This document shows, one piece after another, positions 13,401 to 23,478 of a DNA stretch of 64,000 bases. The notes under the pieces were generated by a model. The model ran no database searches. It saw only the letters and a program-made list of their open reading frames with translations, and was not told where the DNA came from. The position numbers were made by a program, and so were the translations under genes. Source of the stretch: Piezodorus guildinii (lineage: Eukaryota; Arthropoda; Insecta; Hemiptera; Pentatomidae); NCBI GenBank assembly GCA_023052935.1, contig CM041294.1:14495791-14559790 (forward strand). Reading direction: 5' to 3'. The number at the start of each line of letters is the position of its first letter. Position 1 is the first letter of the stretch.

Positions 13401-16400
13401 GAAGTGACAACAAGTATTCGCTCCTTAGAGATTAAAACTGAAAAGGAAGAAATAGAGAAATATGCAGAGAAAGATGCCAACATTTTGCTTTGGAAAGAAA
13501 ATAGAAACTCAACCACCGAATACGGGAGTAAGATCTGCAACTTAGGTAGTCCATTGTTCGGAAATATCATTCAGCTTGTTGACCTCATTAAGAAAATATA
13601 CTGTGACTGTAATGGCAAAACAATTTTCCATCAAAATGAAAATCTTGAAAAATTGACCAATGTAGGCGAGACTAAGTCACTGACAAGTACTGTCTTACAT
13701 TGTTTTAATGAATCTCCTCCATCTATTTCTCAGTCCTCATTAGAATGTTCAAGTATATGGAAAGAAAGTGCAAGCCGCCTTTGTGATTTGTGTCCTGGCT
13801 GCATTAATTTAGCAAAATTATCAAAAGAAGTAGTATAATGTTTAACGTATGAAGAAAAAAAACAACAACATACAGTTATGAAAGGATATTAGGCGAATCG
13901 CTCGTGATATCTGTTTAACAATAAAAGTAATTATTCAGTAATTGGTAATAGCCCTAAAGACTTTGATATGGCCACAAAAGTATGCTATCTTCTGCTTATA
14001 CCAACATTCAACTTTTCTTTTTTTTTAAATAAATAATAAGTGAAAGGGAACTTTCCAAACCAAATGTTTGGGATATATAACTTAAATTTAAGCAGGATTT
14101 TGGTACTAAACATGACTTTGCTTAAGCAGAATAAAAATGTTAGATAGTCATAACTTTGATAGTTGAAGTTGGTAAACCTAAAGCAAAAGTATACGAGTTA
14201 AATTAAAAAAAAAAAAAAAAAAAACCTCCATCCTTAAGTAATAAACTGAGTTATCACTGAATATTTTAATATTTCTTTCCTGTTGAATGAATTATTATAT
14301 ATAATGCTAAATAAAATTTTCATATGTGAGAAATCTTTTCATTCTTACACTGTTTAGGGATTTCCTATGAAAGTTGTTCTCTCTTCCTGACATTTACATA
14401 AATCTTTATCCTTACAGAAACAATTACAAATAACCTTAATTCTTCCTTTCAACTTCTGAAAATATCTCCCTCCACTAGTACATGTAGATACAAATGGATG
14501 TAAAAGACAAAGTTCAAATCACAAATATATCAAATTTACACAAAAGGCAAAAATTTAATTCAACTGAGTCGAAATAATCACATTGCAGTGGTTTGGAACT
14601 AATTAAAATACATAGTGATGAAATAATGCCATTAAACAAACTATTGTTGGACTTATTTCAATAATGATGGCATCGAGTAATTTTGTTTCAGCAGAAAATA
14701 TGGCTGGTACTATTATGGTTCAGTTGTTAGAGTGTTTTAAAGATTTTATAGGAAAATCCTCATATTTTATTTTACTGATATTGATAAAATATAGACCTCC
14801 ACTATATTGTATTGTAATATACCCATTTTTTTATAAAGTATACAATCATTTATTATTTAAATATTATGTTAGGTAGGCTAACAATTAGATACAAAATAGA
14901 ATTAAAATAAAAATTAACAGCTCCAATTTTAATGTTTGTTTGTAAACATAACCTCCATTTTGAATGGAAGGGACACCCCAGGTAATAGCCCAGGTAGAAG
15001 AAAGATACCTGGTCATAGTTAGTTAGGAGTTTGAGTTATGAGCTGATAGGGAGAGGAGCTGCTGTATGAATATGATGGATCTTGGTTAGCCTGCATATTG
15101 TTTGTATTAATTTGTAAGTTATTATTATGATTAAAATAAAAAGTTGTATAAACATTTGTGCCTGATTGTCAAGAACCCATATCATACCCTGAGAGTAAAA
15201 TGAGTTTTAATTAAGTAAATATTGTGTGAATTAATTTTTTTCTTAAAGAATATTTTTAAAAAATAAGCATATTATAGTATAAACAAAATATGGGTAACCT
15301 TTTATTAGATTTATTGTACAACTATTATACAATGGATTATTTTATTTCTTCTAATTATGTCTGAATGTTATCGCAAACATTAGGAAATGCTTTACAGATT
15401 ACAGATCCTCTTCCCAGTTTGACCTGGCTTTTATTATAATCATAAACTTCTTCATTTTCATTTGTGAAAAATACTGAAAAAATGCAGTGCACCTCATCAT
15501 GTATCAATTTATATAATCATTTTAACCACTTTTTGGAAGATAGTGTAGTAGTATATCTAAGGTCTGTTCTCTTCCAACTTATTTGTTTTTTATAGATCTG
15601 GCAGATCGTTTTTATTTATTTTGTTTTTTTTTAATTGGTACCTATTGTCTGAAAAAATGGACTGCACATGATCTGCCTCATCTCCAAGTGGTGAGGCACC
15701 TTACCTAACTAGGCACGAACCTACTGAAAATGGATGATTTTCTCTATTTAGAATTTTAAATAACTTTTTATCTAATTTGAAGAGTTTAATGTATGTTAAA
15801 TAATTAATAACTTTCACTCCCGCATTTAAATTCTGTATGTGATAAGACATAATGAGAAGACAAAATATTGTGAAAGAAATTGTATAATAATGATGAATAT
15901 TACAAATAATTTAAAGTGTTTTGAGGTAGTATGGCCCTGATTATGAGACATGGCCTCGAAGTGTAGGAAGAATGTTAATGCTTAATAAAAAAAATTAAGA
16001 GATACTTCTATTGATTATTTAACATTGAATAACTTCATGACTTTTTTTTTATTCTTCTCTACCTCGCCTATGTAGGGTATAAGGGGATTTCTCGGGTCAA
16101 GAGGGTGAGGGTGAGGGACTAATGCCAGTATAAAAGACACCCCTTTCCCACCACCGAGACTTCAATTCATAATTATTTTAACTAGTGGTGGGCGTAATCG
16201 AATGATCAGACTTCGAATGATTCCAAAATCAAATGATCTTCATAATCGAATGGTCAGACTTCGAATGATTTAAATAATTGAATGATTCCATTACCGAATG
16301 ATGGAATGATTGATGCATTCCGAAAGACAATATGGTACAATTTTCCCCTCTATAATTACTGAGCTTAGGTGCAATATGCATATAATTTATATGATGAGCA

Positions 16401-19400
16401 AAAAAATAAAATAAAATAAAAACCACCTTTCCTTTTAATTGTCTCTACAAAACCTTTAAAAAAATAATGGTAATTTGAAGTCATCATTAATTATAATTAT
16501 TAAACCTTTAAAATATTAATTAAAGCAAAAAGAAAGGCCAGTGTTTCCTTGAAAATCGTTTCAGTGAATACATCCGTAATTCCCCAATTTCCCTTGCTTG
16601 GAAGACATCTATTTGAAATTTTAAGTGTTGAACAAGCTTACCTTGTGATTTACATTTTTCTCGTTGTTTTATTACATTAATACTTTTAGTTTTGTTTTAT
16701 TTTTATTAATAATTTTAGTTTTTTTATTCCATTAGTGCTTTTAGTTGTGTTACTATGTGTTTTAACTCGGATAAGATAAGATAATTGAGATAATAAAAAA
16801 TCTCTATGCAATTACAATAGATAAAATAAATATATAAAGTGCTGAGCATCCCCACCCAGAGTGTCATGCATAGAAGCCCTAGACCCTAGAGGATGACCGA
16901 TGAGATGTTGAGTAGGTGAAAATATTTTTAGATGAAGTAGAGATCAAAAATAATGGATAAATTAAAATATGACTTTTTTTAATTATAAATTTTTGACATA
17001 GTATGTGAAATTAGACGACACTGCTGATGAAACGGTGAAACATTATGTATAGAGAAATATGCATGATAGGTAAGCCTATTTTAGGAAAAAATAATATTAG
17101 TAAAATAAATAATTTGAAAATGAATAAACTTCTTCTGGAAATGGCCAAAAATATTGAACTAAAAGAAAAATGATGAATATAATGAGAAAATAAACACAAC
17201 CTCAGATCAGAATTCTTTACCTGGAATAAGAGCCATTCAATAATTGCAAATTGGAACATTGACAGTGCATGATAGTATGCCAGACTTAATTTTTTATTAA
17301 TTCTATTTGCACAGATTTGGGTAAACAATCAGAAGGATGATCTACTGTCGTCAACAAGTTTAGATTTAACTAAAAGGTCAGACTGGTGGCCAGCCTTTGG
17401 TAGAAGCGTTGGAGCTCCAGTGGGTTCTGTTCAGCCAAACTCTCTGGTTTATAAACCAACCCATGATAGCAGAGCATTAGAGAGCAGATTAGAAAAAATC
17501 CTTCGAAATGCAATCATGAAACTTCGCCCCACTTCAAGGTAGTATAATTATCGCTTACATTAAAATACTCTTTTTTTTTTTGTTTATACGTTTAACATCA
17601 GAAATCCTTGTTTATTATAAATAATATTAGACATTTTAGACAAATTATTAGGTTATAAGAAAATAATAAGTATAAATATTTTTATTTTAACTTTTACTTT
17701 GAAGTCTTTAGGAAATTTTAGGTAAAATTATGATTTTTTATTAGCATTATCAAATTATATATTTTCTAGAATATGGACAAATAAATAAAAATAAGAACGT
17801 ATTAAGAAAAAATCATGTGGAATTAATCATCCCTATAAAGACTGTCAATAAAAACTTAAAATTTCTGTTTTAAATTTAGTAAGGCACCCAGGACTGCTTT
17901 ACAAACTCCGAAAATCCCTCCCTCCAACATACTTCCTTATCATCCAGTCCTATCTCACTGACAGATCCTTCAAAATAAATCACAATAGTTCCTATTCATT
18001 CCACCAATCTCTTCAGTCCGCTAGCGTCCCACAAGGCAGTATCCTCGGACCCATTCTCTTCACAGTCTATACAGCTGACATCCCAACCTATCCTACCACT
18101 CTCCTTTCTACATATGCTGGTGACACTTGTGTGTTATCAGTCAATAACGATCCTACTATTGCCTCTCAAACCCTACAATCCCACATCAGAGACCTTCAGG
18201 TATGGTGTCAGAATTGGAGAATAAAAATAAATTCAGATAAATCCCACCAATCACCTTTACCCTCCGTCGTAAACCAATGTCATCCTGTCCTGCAATATCC
18301 TTTAATAATATTCCACTTGTTCCAGTCGAACAGATCCGCTACCTAGATCTCCTCCTTGACAAACGTCTCACATGGAATCTGCACACTAGGCTGAAACAAC
18401 AAGAAACTGCTCGCCGATTTCGATTACTTCAACACTTACTTGACAAATGCTCTGACCCCCACTTTACTACAAAAGACTCCTCTACATGACTATCTTAAAG
18501 CCTATATGGACTTACGGAGTTGAGCTTTGGGGCCCGACTAAACCATCAAATTCTTCCCGTATCCAATCCTTAGAATCCAAAATCCTCAACACTCCTTACT
18601 TTGTCTCAAATAAACTCATCCATAAAGACCTAAATGTTCCATTTGTTGCTGATCTGGTCCGAACCAGATATCACTCCTTCCATAACAAACTCCTCTCCCG
18701 CTCTAACCCATTAGTTTCAATCCTTGCTTCCTCTTCGATTCCTGACAATCCTGTGAGGCGTCTGAAAAGAAGATGGCATCAAGACCTTCTAGTTTAGAAT
18801 AAGTACAGGAGTGCTACCATTGCAAAGTTCTTCTAAAAGTGTTTTTCATGTAACTTTCTTGTTGTATCATGAAGTACAGTTGTAAATTTCAATAAATTAT
18901 GTTTTAAAAAAAAATTAGTAAGATTTATATATTTTTTTAAATAATAATATTTTCAGAACAATGTGGAACCGTTACTGCTCCTCATCTCTTAAGAAATTAT
19001 TACCTGGTCTTGAAAAAGCAGCATGGTCTGGTGAATCCAATTCAACATCAGAGCACATTCAAGAACTGCAACACATTCTTGCATCATATAAGGTTATTTG
19101 TTATGTCATGTCAAATAATGATAAGTTTATAAAATATTCTTTGAATACATATTATAATATGCTTATTTTTTAAAAAATATTCTTTTATAAAAAAAATCAT
19201 TTCACACAATATTTTTACTTAATTAATATTCAATTTATCTCTCAGGGTATGATATGGGTTCTTGACAATCAGGCACACAATCTTTTATATAACTTTTTTA
19301 ATCATAATTATAACTTACAAAAATAACACAACAAACAATATGCAGGCTAACTATAATTATACTCCATCTTCAGACAGCAATTCCTACCTCCTCAGCTCCC

Positions 19401-21912
19401 CACTCGAAACTGACCTTTACCTGGTAGGTACCTTTTTTACCCAATCCTACCTGCCAGGGACCTTTTTTCTTAGCATCCAAAATGGATGCTATGTTTGTAA
19501 ACAAACAACCAAATAGGAGCTGTTTTTTAAATTTAAATTTTACTTTTATCCTATTGTTAGCCTGCCTAAAACAATTATCAAATAATAAATAAATAAATAC
19601 TAAAATTATAAAAGATGGGTATATTACATTTCTCCCCAATCCTAGATAAAAAAAAAAATATTTTGGGAGGAAATATTTTTTTTTTAATATAACTTTTTTT
19701 AAATTAACACATTATTTCTCTTAATAAACCTTCTTTGTTACAATTTGTTACAAATATTTTCAATACTTTATAAATTAAGTTCTTATACAATATTTTACAT
19801 TCAAGGATAAATGTTGACTAACTAGGGACAAAATATACTAGAACTATATACACATAAAAATTATACAATTAAGAACATATAACTAATCAAATCTTCATAA
19901 TAAACTATATAAATAAATTTTACTTGCTAACAGGTCTAGGTGCATAAAAAATAATTTAGAAAGACATTATCTACCAAATAACAGGGTAACAAATTTAAAA
20001 ATAACTTTTGTCAAGACATCAATAATAAGATACAGGTCCATATTGTTTTAGGCTGACAATGCAAAATAAATTTTAAGCTAATTAATTTGTGAACTTATAT
20101 AAATTTAATTATGAAAAAAATTTAGCAAAAATTACATTATTTACAATTTATTAATTAATAATTCCAGTATGGTGCAATCTGAACATTGTTCAGACTGCCC
20201 ATTGTTTAGCTCATCTGACAGAGGGAACGCTTATAATCCCTTTTTATCCCCTGGAAAAGGATAAAGATTGCCGTGTCCAAAAATAATATGGTGTCCGATT
20301 TTTCCTAACATGATCCAAAACCATATAACCATTATAAAATTCATATGTTAAAATTTTGCTGATGATATTTTTGATAGGCACATCCCTGTATTGATTAAAT
20401 AAATTTACAATCGGTAACAAATAGTTATTAAAGATGGAGAAACCACTTTTTGAATTATTTAAAATGTTTAACCTATTAAATACCTCCTGTGGTTTATTTT
20501 GGGGATTCAAGGACCTTATAAAAGTTCTGAATGCTAAGCACTTGCTGTCACATGGTTTCATTTCACAAATTTCATCTTCTTTGATGTTTACAGTTTCCTT
20601 CACATTAATAGAGCTATTCATTAAGTCCTGGGCCTCTTCAATCATAACATTACAGGGACTAGTCATTAACATAGGTTCTACTGTACACATTGGAGTTACT
20701 ATTTCACACTCTTGGTCAGTAGGATCTTCAGAAGGTACAGCCTTTGATAGAGGTTCTTCGATACAATTAGGAGTTACTGTTTCATTTGTAAACTCTTCAC
20801 TCTCTTGGTATGTAGGCTCTTGATTATTATTTTCTTTATCTTCAGTGGGGTTTCTTTTCTGGGAATCAATTTTCATATCTGTTGTAACACTTATAAAGTT
20901 TTCTAATACTTCTGTTCCAAATTTATCTATCTTTTGTTCCAATTTTTCCATCATCATCATCATTTGCTTGAACAAATCTACCTTATCTAAATAACTATTT
21001 GTTCCTTGGTCCTCCATATTGTTTGCTCACAAATAACACTTAAAAAAACTTAGTAAACTATAAATTGTGCACTGATTGTCGTGGTCTTAATATTTAACAA
21101 ATTAAGCCACACCTAGTTGGGAGCCAAATTATATAATATACTTATTTTTAAAAATATATTCTTTTATAAACAAAATTAATTTATCACAATATTTACTTAA
21201 TTATTATTCATTTTACTCTCAGGGTATGATATGGGTTCTTGACAATCAGGCACACAATCTTTTATATAACTTTTTTAATCATAATTATAACTTACAAAAA
21301 TAACACAACAAACAATATGCAGGCTAACTATAATTATACTCCATCTTCAGACAGCAATTCCTACCTCCTCAGCTCCCCACTCGAAACTGACCTTTACCTG
21401 GTAGGTACCTTTTTTACCCAATCCTACCTGCCAGGGACCTTTTTTCTTAGCATCCAAAATGGATGCTATGTTTGTAAACAAACAACCAAATAGGAGCTGT
21501 TTTTTAAATTTAAATTTTACTTTTATCCTATTGTTAGCCTGCCTAAAACAATTATCAAATAATAAATAAATAAATACTAAAATTATAAAAGATGGGTATA
21601 TTACAATATATTAATGCATTATGAAAATATATAAGTAAAGGAGAAGCACTATTTATAATACATATTTTTATGTGTTAAAATACTTCTTCTAGAAATGACA
21701 ATTTATATTTTTTTCATTTTCAGATGTCTGGTTTTCCAATCAATATGCCATATAGCAGTCCGTCTGAATTAGTTGATGCTGTGAAATCTACAGGTGTTCA
21801 TATGAATGATGCACCTGAAATAGAGTTTTCTATAGCTGTTTATATTCATCCATTTCCCAATAATGTCATATCTGTGTGGGTGTATGTTGCCTCATTAATT
21901 CGAAGGAGATAA
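1..21912 (+). CDS. CC2D2A: CC2D2A, ciliary transition-zone C2-domain protein (3' part, 16 exons)
   Basis: C-terminal 901 residues of CC2D2A; the 5' part lies upstream of the window. Exons: 1-25, 319-567, 706-907, 1952-2092, 2160-2342, 3725-3906, 4001-4112, 7047-7240, 7443-7638, 7896-8033, 8124-8289, 8376-8494, 8593-8844, 17315-17538, 18957-19092, 21724-21912 (stop). All borders are AG/GT and every junction keeps phase. Family landmarks seen: [13 protein letters not shown] (exon 4001), a C2 domain over about residues 365-495 ([27 protein letters not shown]), [10 protein letters not shown], then a transglutaminase-like region at about residues 580-760 ([27 protein letters not shown]), [10 protein letters not shown], and the C-terminus ending YVASLIRRR. 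In animals CC2D2A is a scaffold of the MKS/B9 module that builds the ciliary gate; its transglutaminase-like fold is thought to be non-catalytic in ciliary proteins. The introns are swollen by transposons; one mariner ends 12 bp before exon 1952. Identity is firm; the 1952 acceptor is the least certain border. Confidence 0.93.
997..1939 (-). mobile_element. Internally deleted mariner element, copy 1 (in CC2D2A intron)
   Basis: Terminal inverted repeats starting TTGGGTTGTGTCACATGAAA are flanked by TA on both sides (995-996 and 1940-1941). Two transposase pieces remain on the - strand: the N-terminal helix-turn-helix part (1755-1465; [34 protein letters not shown]) and the C-terminal part (about 1330-1075; [20 protein letters not shown], the third Asp of the DD34D triad). 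The middle with the first two catalytic Asp is deleted, so this copy cannot make active transposase. At 943 bp it is shorter than the usual 1.3 kb mariner. The sequence resembles the lineage that includes human Hsmar1. Confidence 0.92.
2842..3597 (-). mobile_element. 5'-truncated non-LTR retrotransposon (LINE) tail
   Basis: An 11-bp target duplication, AGCTCTATATT, flanks it (2831-2841 and 3598-3608). The - strand reads through about 209 codons (3523-2894) with the post-reverse-transcriptase tail typical of non-LTR elements ([33 protein letters not shown]) and a basic C-terminus. The 3' end on the - strand is an A/AAAT-rich tract near 2842-2865. The RT core is missing. The clade (RTE-like or other) cannot be fixed by eye. 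Confidence 0.82.
4190..4497. repeat. Palindromic foldback repeat, copy 1
   Basis: The arms are reverse complements: the left arm begins with AGGTTTAAAGGAAGATTGCA and the right arm ends with TGCAATCTTCCTTTAAACCT. A motif CTGATGATGG...CCGAAA.GTTGACTC appears once in each arm, about 4276-4310 on - and 4373-4407 on +. No coding potential. A second, half copy lies at about 6012-6165. Confidence 0.85.
4534..6011 (-). mobile_element. LINE family A copy 1, 5'-truncated, frameshifted
   Basis: Read on the - strand. It has an RT motif A piece ([15 protein letters not shown], near 5990), then in another frame [19 protein letters not shown] and the catalytic YADD (5910-5629), then an RT thumb/tail piece (5620-5135; [16 protein letters not shown]). 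The frame change between RT motifs A and B means it is dead. The 3' end is a TAGAAA-type microsatellite at 4534-4560, after a segment matching the start of the copy at 27.7 kb (TTATTCTGGGACT.AGTCCC). The 5' end abuts half of a palindromic repeat. Confidence 0.88.
6012..6165. repeat. Half copy of the 4.2 kb palindromic repeat
   Basis: Nearly the same sequence as 4310-4480, including GTGGACAAATTAGCAGATAT and a motif CTGATGATGGGGAAGGCCCC directly followed by CGAAACGTTGACTC (6066-6098). The LINE at 4534-6011 stops exactly at its edge. The left arm is absent, probably lost on LINE insertion. Confidence 0.8.
6275..6420. repeat. Short interspersed repeat (shared with 22790-22930)
   Basis: The segment starting GTTAAGGGAACAGGGCCCTT and containing CGCCATCTAGGGGCAGCCAG recurs in reverse complement at about 22790-22930. 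It is unclassified and non-coding. The rest of this intron (6420-7046) shows no other recognisable feature. Confidence 0.65.
9234..9520 (+). mobile_element. tRNA-derived SINE, full copy
   Basis: Flanked by a perfect 13-bp duplication AGTAAACTATATT (9221-9233, 9521-9533). The head has pol III promoter boxes: an A box TAGCATAGTAG and a B box GGTTCAAACCC about 35-40 bp further on. A non-tRNA body follows, then a TAAA/CAAA tail at about 9502-9520. Other copies lie at 24321-24458 and 41391-41672 on the - strand. It sits in the large CC2D2A intron. Confidence 0.9.
9858..10318 (-). mobile_element. Solo LTR of the small LTR element
   Basis: Matches the LTRs at 19153-19628 and 49600-50095, for example CTCAGGGTATGGTATGGGTT, TATGCAGGCTAAC and CTACCTGCCAGGGACCTT. 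There is no internal region, so it is a recombination remnant. The right border merges into a TA-rich tract and is approximate. Confidence 0.8.
10319..10408. repeat. (TA)n microsatellite followed by a 38-T run
   Basis: Alternating TA from about 10319 to 10362, then a pure T tract at about 10371-10408. No gene. Confidence 0.9.
10476..11130 (-). mobile_element. LINE family B (Jockey-type) fragment
   Basis: The - strand encodes the conserved post-RT segment [19 protein letters not shown] followed by [20 protein letters not shown] and [12 protein letters not shown], the same family as the copies at 17.9, 22.3 and 28.9 kb. The A-rich 3' end is at about 10476-10490 on the - strand. It is 5'-truncated at about 11130. 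From 11130 to 11600 there is further low-complexity and unclassified repeat sequence ending in (AAAT)n at about 11587. Confidence 0.82.
11991..13838 (+). CDS. Intronless 615-codon gene nested in CC2D2A intron, function unknown
   Basis: A single uninterrupted frame of 615 residues, by far the longest in the window, on the same strand as CC2D2A and wholly inside its 8.5 kb intron. I do not recognise the family. Residues 1-60 are basic and polar with an acidic patch (DSSEEDD). Residues 60-215 look helical and partly coiled-coil ([51 protein letters not shown]). The middle is rich in Ser, Asn and Lys and probably disordered, with basic runs (PPVKKKT, NSKKKKV) that could be nuclear signals. The C-terminus has clustered cysteines ([14 protein letters not shown]). 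No transposase, RT or protease motif is visible, so it is probably a host gene and perhaps a retrogene. AATAAA follows at 13920, 82 bp after the stop. The start is the first Met of the frame; the upstream bases are A/T-rich. Confidence 0.75.
   Translation: MYPNYYKQIHKNQVHPRKINTAESKLARMLAIDSSEEDDTPNQERKVFIKASRPGFKLQNTQKLQAMMAKLKKDITVVMNYGEKKNEAISEHRIFIRLDLLNTYIEQVIYIKDVIKRGGTIFAESLSAMQRKTNDTLNKIREDVFKEYLDLRTEDKYNIARQGGQMTCIFTLLGIIERELQSIFEKISLAISKINEHREKSNKAVTELYTTFRSLPALKSTKQKSQERLTHFRKNNIEKNYMDNSEPENIPPVKKKTCENINVKLKHQVTDIKKHVDFSNPALKDSISTCLHNLEDKLNTNYSPSQQSSDNESYEDCTSPAEIGHLEYKATGFEISISDENIQIKIPTSVIYLVQNADVKANIKNESENDENLASVGTTDTSVQCVPAISNCTVGNFHAERSISQESLNSVYTDIITDSELGMDFVKCSTFKNKFSYGQKNSKKKKVINYERCTPFFSENGYHKPVIKENEVTTSIRSLEIKTEKEEIEKYAEKDANILLWKENRNSTTEYGSKICNLGSPLFGNIIQLVDLIKKIYCDCNGKTIFHQNENLEKLTNVGETKSLTSTVLHCFNESPPSISQSSLECSSIWKESASRLCDLCPGCINLAKLSKEVV
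13920..13925 (+). terminator. Putative poly(A) signal of nested gene
   Basis: AATAAA 82 bp after the stop codon of the nested gene. In AT-rich DNA such hexamers also arise by chance, so this is only consistent with a functional transcript end. Confidence 0.4.
14813..15276 (+). mobile_element. Solo LTR, opposite orientation, with 4-bp target duplication
   Basis: Starts TGTAATATACCC and ends GCATATTATA, as the LTRs of the element at 49.6-52.1 kb do in reverse. It is flanked by GTAT on both sides (14809-14812 and 15277-15280), which defines the family's LTR borders and its 4-bp target duplication. Internal region lost. Confidence 0.88.
15277..17314. other. Intron sequence without recognised gene
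   Basis: AT-rich intron. Only 16185-16325 stands out: an imperfect direct repeat of about 50 bp, each unit containing CAGACTTCGAATGATT, next to GTGGTGGGCG. It could be a hAT-type subterminal region, but no transposase or paired termini were found. Confidence 0.5.
17884..18914 (+). mobile_element. LINE family B (Jockey-type), 5'-truncated, in CC2D2A intron
   Basis: Flanked by TTAGTAAG (17876-17883, 18915-18922) and ending in an A tract at about 18905-18914. The + strand has RT motif B ([20 protein letters not shown]) and motif C as YAGD instead of YADD (near 18114), so a catalytic Asp is lost. It continues with the post-RT tail in shifted frames ([46 protein letters not shown]). A dead copy. 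Confidence 0.92.
19153..21605 (-). mobile_element. Small LTR retroelement, copy 1 (two LTRs, one ORF)
   Basis: Direct repeats at 19153-19628 and 21132-21605 (about 475 bp each) are flanked by the 4-bp duplication ATAT (19149-19152, 21606-21609). The element is read on the - strand. Next to the 5' LTR, at about 21128-21110, is TGGCTCCCAACTAGG, a decayed primer-binding site. Next to the 3' LTR is the polypurine tract GGGGAGAAA (about 19637-19629). The internal part carries one 257-codon ORF and no RT, integrase or protease. It lies antisense in the last intron of CC2D2A. Confidence 0.92.
20244..21017 (-). CDS. Sole ORF of small LTR element, copy 1 (unknown protein)
   Basis: 257 residues, intact. 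The N-terminus is acidic and helical with a run of five Met ([18 protein letters not shown]), probably a coiled coil. The middle is Glu/Thr/Pro-rich and low in complexity. The C-terminal 90 residues are hydrophobic/aromatic and conserved ([47 protein letters not shown]). No zinc knuckle, protease or RT motif is seen. It could be a reduced Gag-like protein or a captured host sequence. The second copy (50731-51504) has exactly the same length, although its middle part differs. Confidence 0.75.
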   Translation of the reverse strand: MEDQGTNSYLDKVDLFKQMMMMMEKLEQKIDKFGTEVLENFISVTTDMKIDSQKRNPTEDKENNNQEPTYQESEEFTNETVTPNCIEEPLSKAVPSEDPTDQECEIVTPMCTVEPMLMTSPCNVMIEEAQDLMNSSINVKETVNIKEDEICEMKPCDSKCLAFRTFIRSLNPQNKPQEVFNRLNILNNSKSGFSIFNNYLLPIVNLFNQYRDVPIKNIISKILTYEFYNGYMVLDHVRKNRTPYYFWTRQSLSFSRG

Positions 21913-22300
21913 CTGTTTTTTTCAATAGTTTATTCAATTTTATAAATTAAGAAAATCTGATTAATGATTGTTATACATAGTGATAAATATATTAGTTTTT
22001 TAATACATTTGATCTCCAGTTCACTAATTATTACTTTCTCACCTTTGACCTTTGCCTGGCATTACTTTTACTAAAGTGTTAAAATGTTTTCATCATAAAA
22101 AAATAAAATAAAAAATCAAGACCTTACTTAGATGTTTTCAATATATTCTTCATATTCATATTAAGGATTATTACCTAACTTTCAATTTTTTTTACAGTTA
22201 AAAGAAAAGGTTTGGTACTATTAGTGGATAGAAATTGACCTGCAAACCACATCAAATTATAAGTAAAGATATACATTATAGAACACCTAATTTTGTTTTT

Positions 22301-22744
22301 AAAATCATGGCTCGGAGTTGAGCTTTGGGGCTCGACTAAACCATCGAATTCTTCCCGTATCCAATCCAAAATCCTTCGTAAAATCCTCAACGCTCCTTAC
22401 TTTGTCACAAATAAAATCATCCATAAAGACCTAAATATTCCATATGTTACTGATTTGGCCCGAACTAGATATCAATCCTTCTATGACAAACTCCATTCTC
22501 ACCCCAACCCACTAGTTTCAACCCTTGCTTCCTCTTCAATTCCTGATAATCCTCCGAGGCGTCTGAAAAGAAGATGGCCTCAAGACCTTCTTGTTTAAAA
22601 TAGTTACTGGAGTGCTTCCATTGGGTTGTTCCTCTACAAGTCTGTCTCATGTGATTTTTCTTTTAGCATATTTACTTGTAATATCAATTACAGTTGTAAA
22701 TTTCAATAAATAAATATTAAAAAAAAAAAAAAAAAATCATGGCT
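22301..22744 (+). mobile_element. LINE family B fragment with 12-bp target duplication
   Basis: The body 22313-22732 is flanked by AAAATCATGGCT on both sides (22301-22312, 22733-22744). It encodes only the LINE tail ([30 protein letters not shown]) and ends in a long A tract. It inserted just upstream of a helentron-like repeat. Confidence 0.9.
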
Positions 22745-22762
22745 AAAAGCCACAAGAACAAA

Positions 22763-23478
22763 TCTGGTGTGGACAACACACAACTTTCACTTCCCATTGC
22801 CTGCAATTTTCGGCAAAAAGTCCCTTGCCTCTGGCTGCCACTAGATGGCGTTGTGCTCTTGATAAAGATGCTGTCTGCTAGAGGGCAGCACTTAAAATAT
22901 GTGAAGGGCCCTGTTTCCTTAACATATTTTGCACTTTTCTCCTTTAGTTGTTTATCAAAGTCGCTCAACTTTCATATTTAGCTGTTAATTATTAATGCTG
23001 ACAAGTTGATGTGCCTATTTTTTTTAATCTATAAAATTAAAAGTACTTTAGTTGAAGAAAATTTAAAATATCGGCATTTAAGCTCTGTCAGACTATTTCA
23101 ATCAGAATAAAACCTACATCATATTAAAGCTTATCAAATTATACATGAATGGAGCGAATTTAATCAAAATCGTTAAAGCAGTTTTTGAGAAATCGTAAAA
23201 AGGTGCTAAATGTAAGGTATAAAATGCCTTTTCTAGTTAATTTTGATTAAAAAGTTTTTGTAACTTGTACAGTTGTCTTAAATATGAAATTCCACTTTCA
23301 TAAAACTTTTCGTTTACGCGCTGGAGTTACCACACACAGATCTTTTTGCGGGACTTGGTCATCTGGACTCAGGAGACCCTAAAACGTGTATTTCCGTTGA
23401 AAACTGTTATTCGAAAATTTTCACGATCGCACTTCTTTCCCTCACTATATATTTCATATATAGGTAAGTGAAAGTAAA
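22763..23478 (+). repeat. Helentron-like repeat R3, copy a, with nested insertion
   Basis: Begins TCTGGTGTGGACAACACACA and ends ...GGTAAGTGAAAGT, with the subterminal inverted pair CTTTCACTT/AAGTGAAAG. Its 5' part is interrupted by the short repeat also seen at 6275 (here reversed, about 22790-22930). The 3' half has the family signature CCTAAAACGTGTATTTCCGT and TTTTCACGATCGCA. Confidence 0.75.

Noticed and set aside
19262..19516. 84-codon frames in the LTRs (also at 21239, 49705, 51723)
   Set aside because: They lie in the antisense strand of LTRs and have no protein-like features; their identity between copies only reflects LTR repetition.
20434..20823. 129-codon + strand frame inside the LTR element
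   Set aside because: Antisense shadow of the 257-codon ORF; composition is the mirror of the Glu/Thr-rich region.
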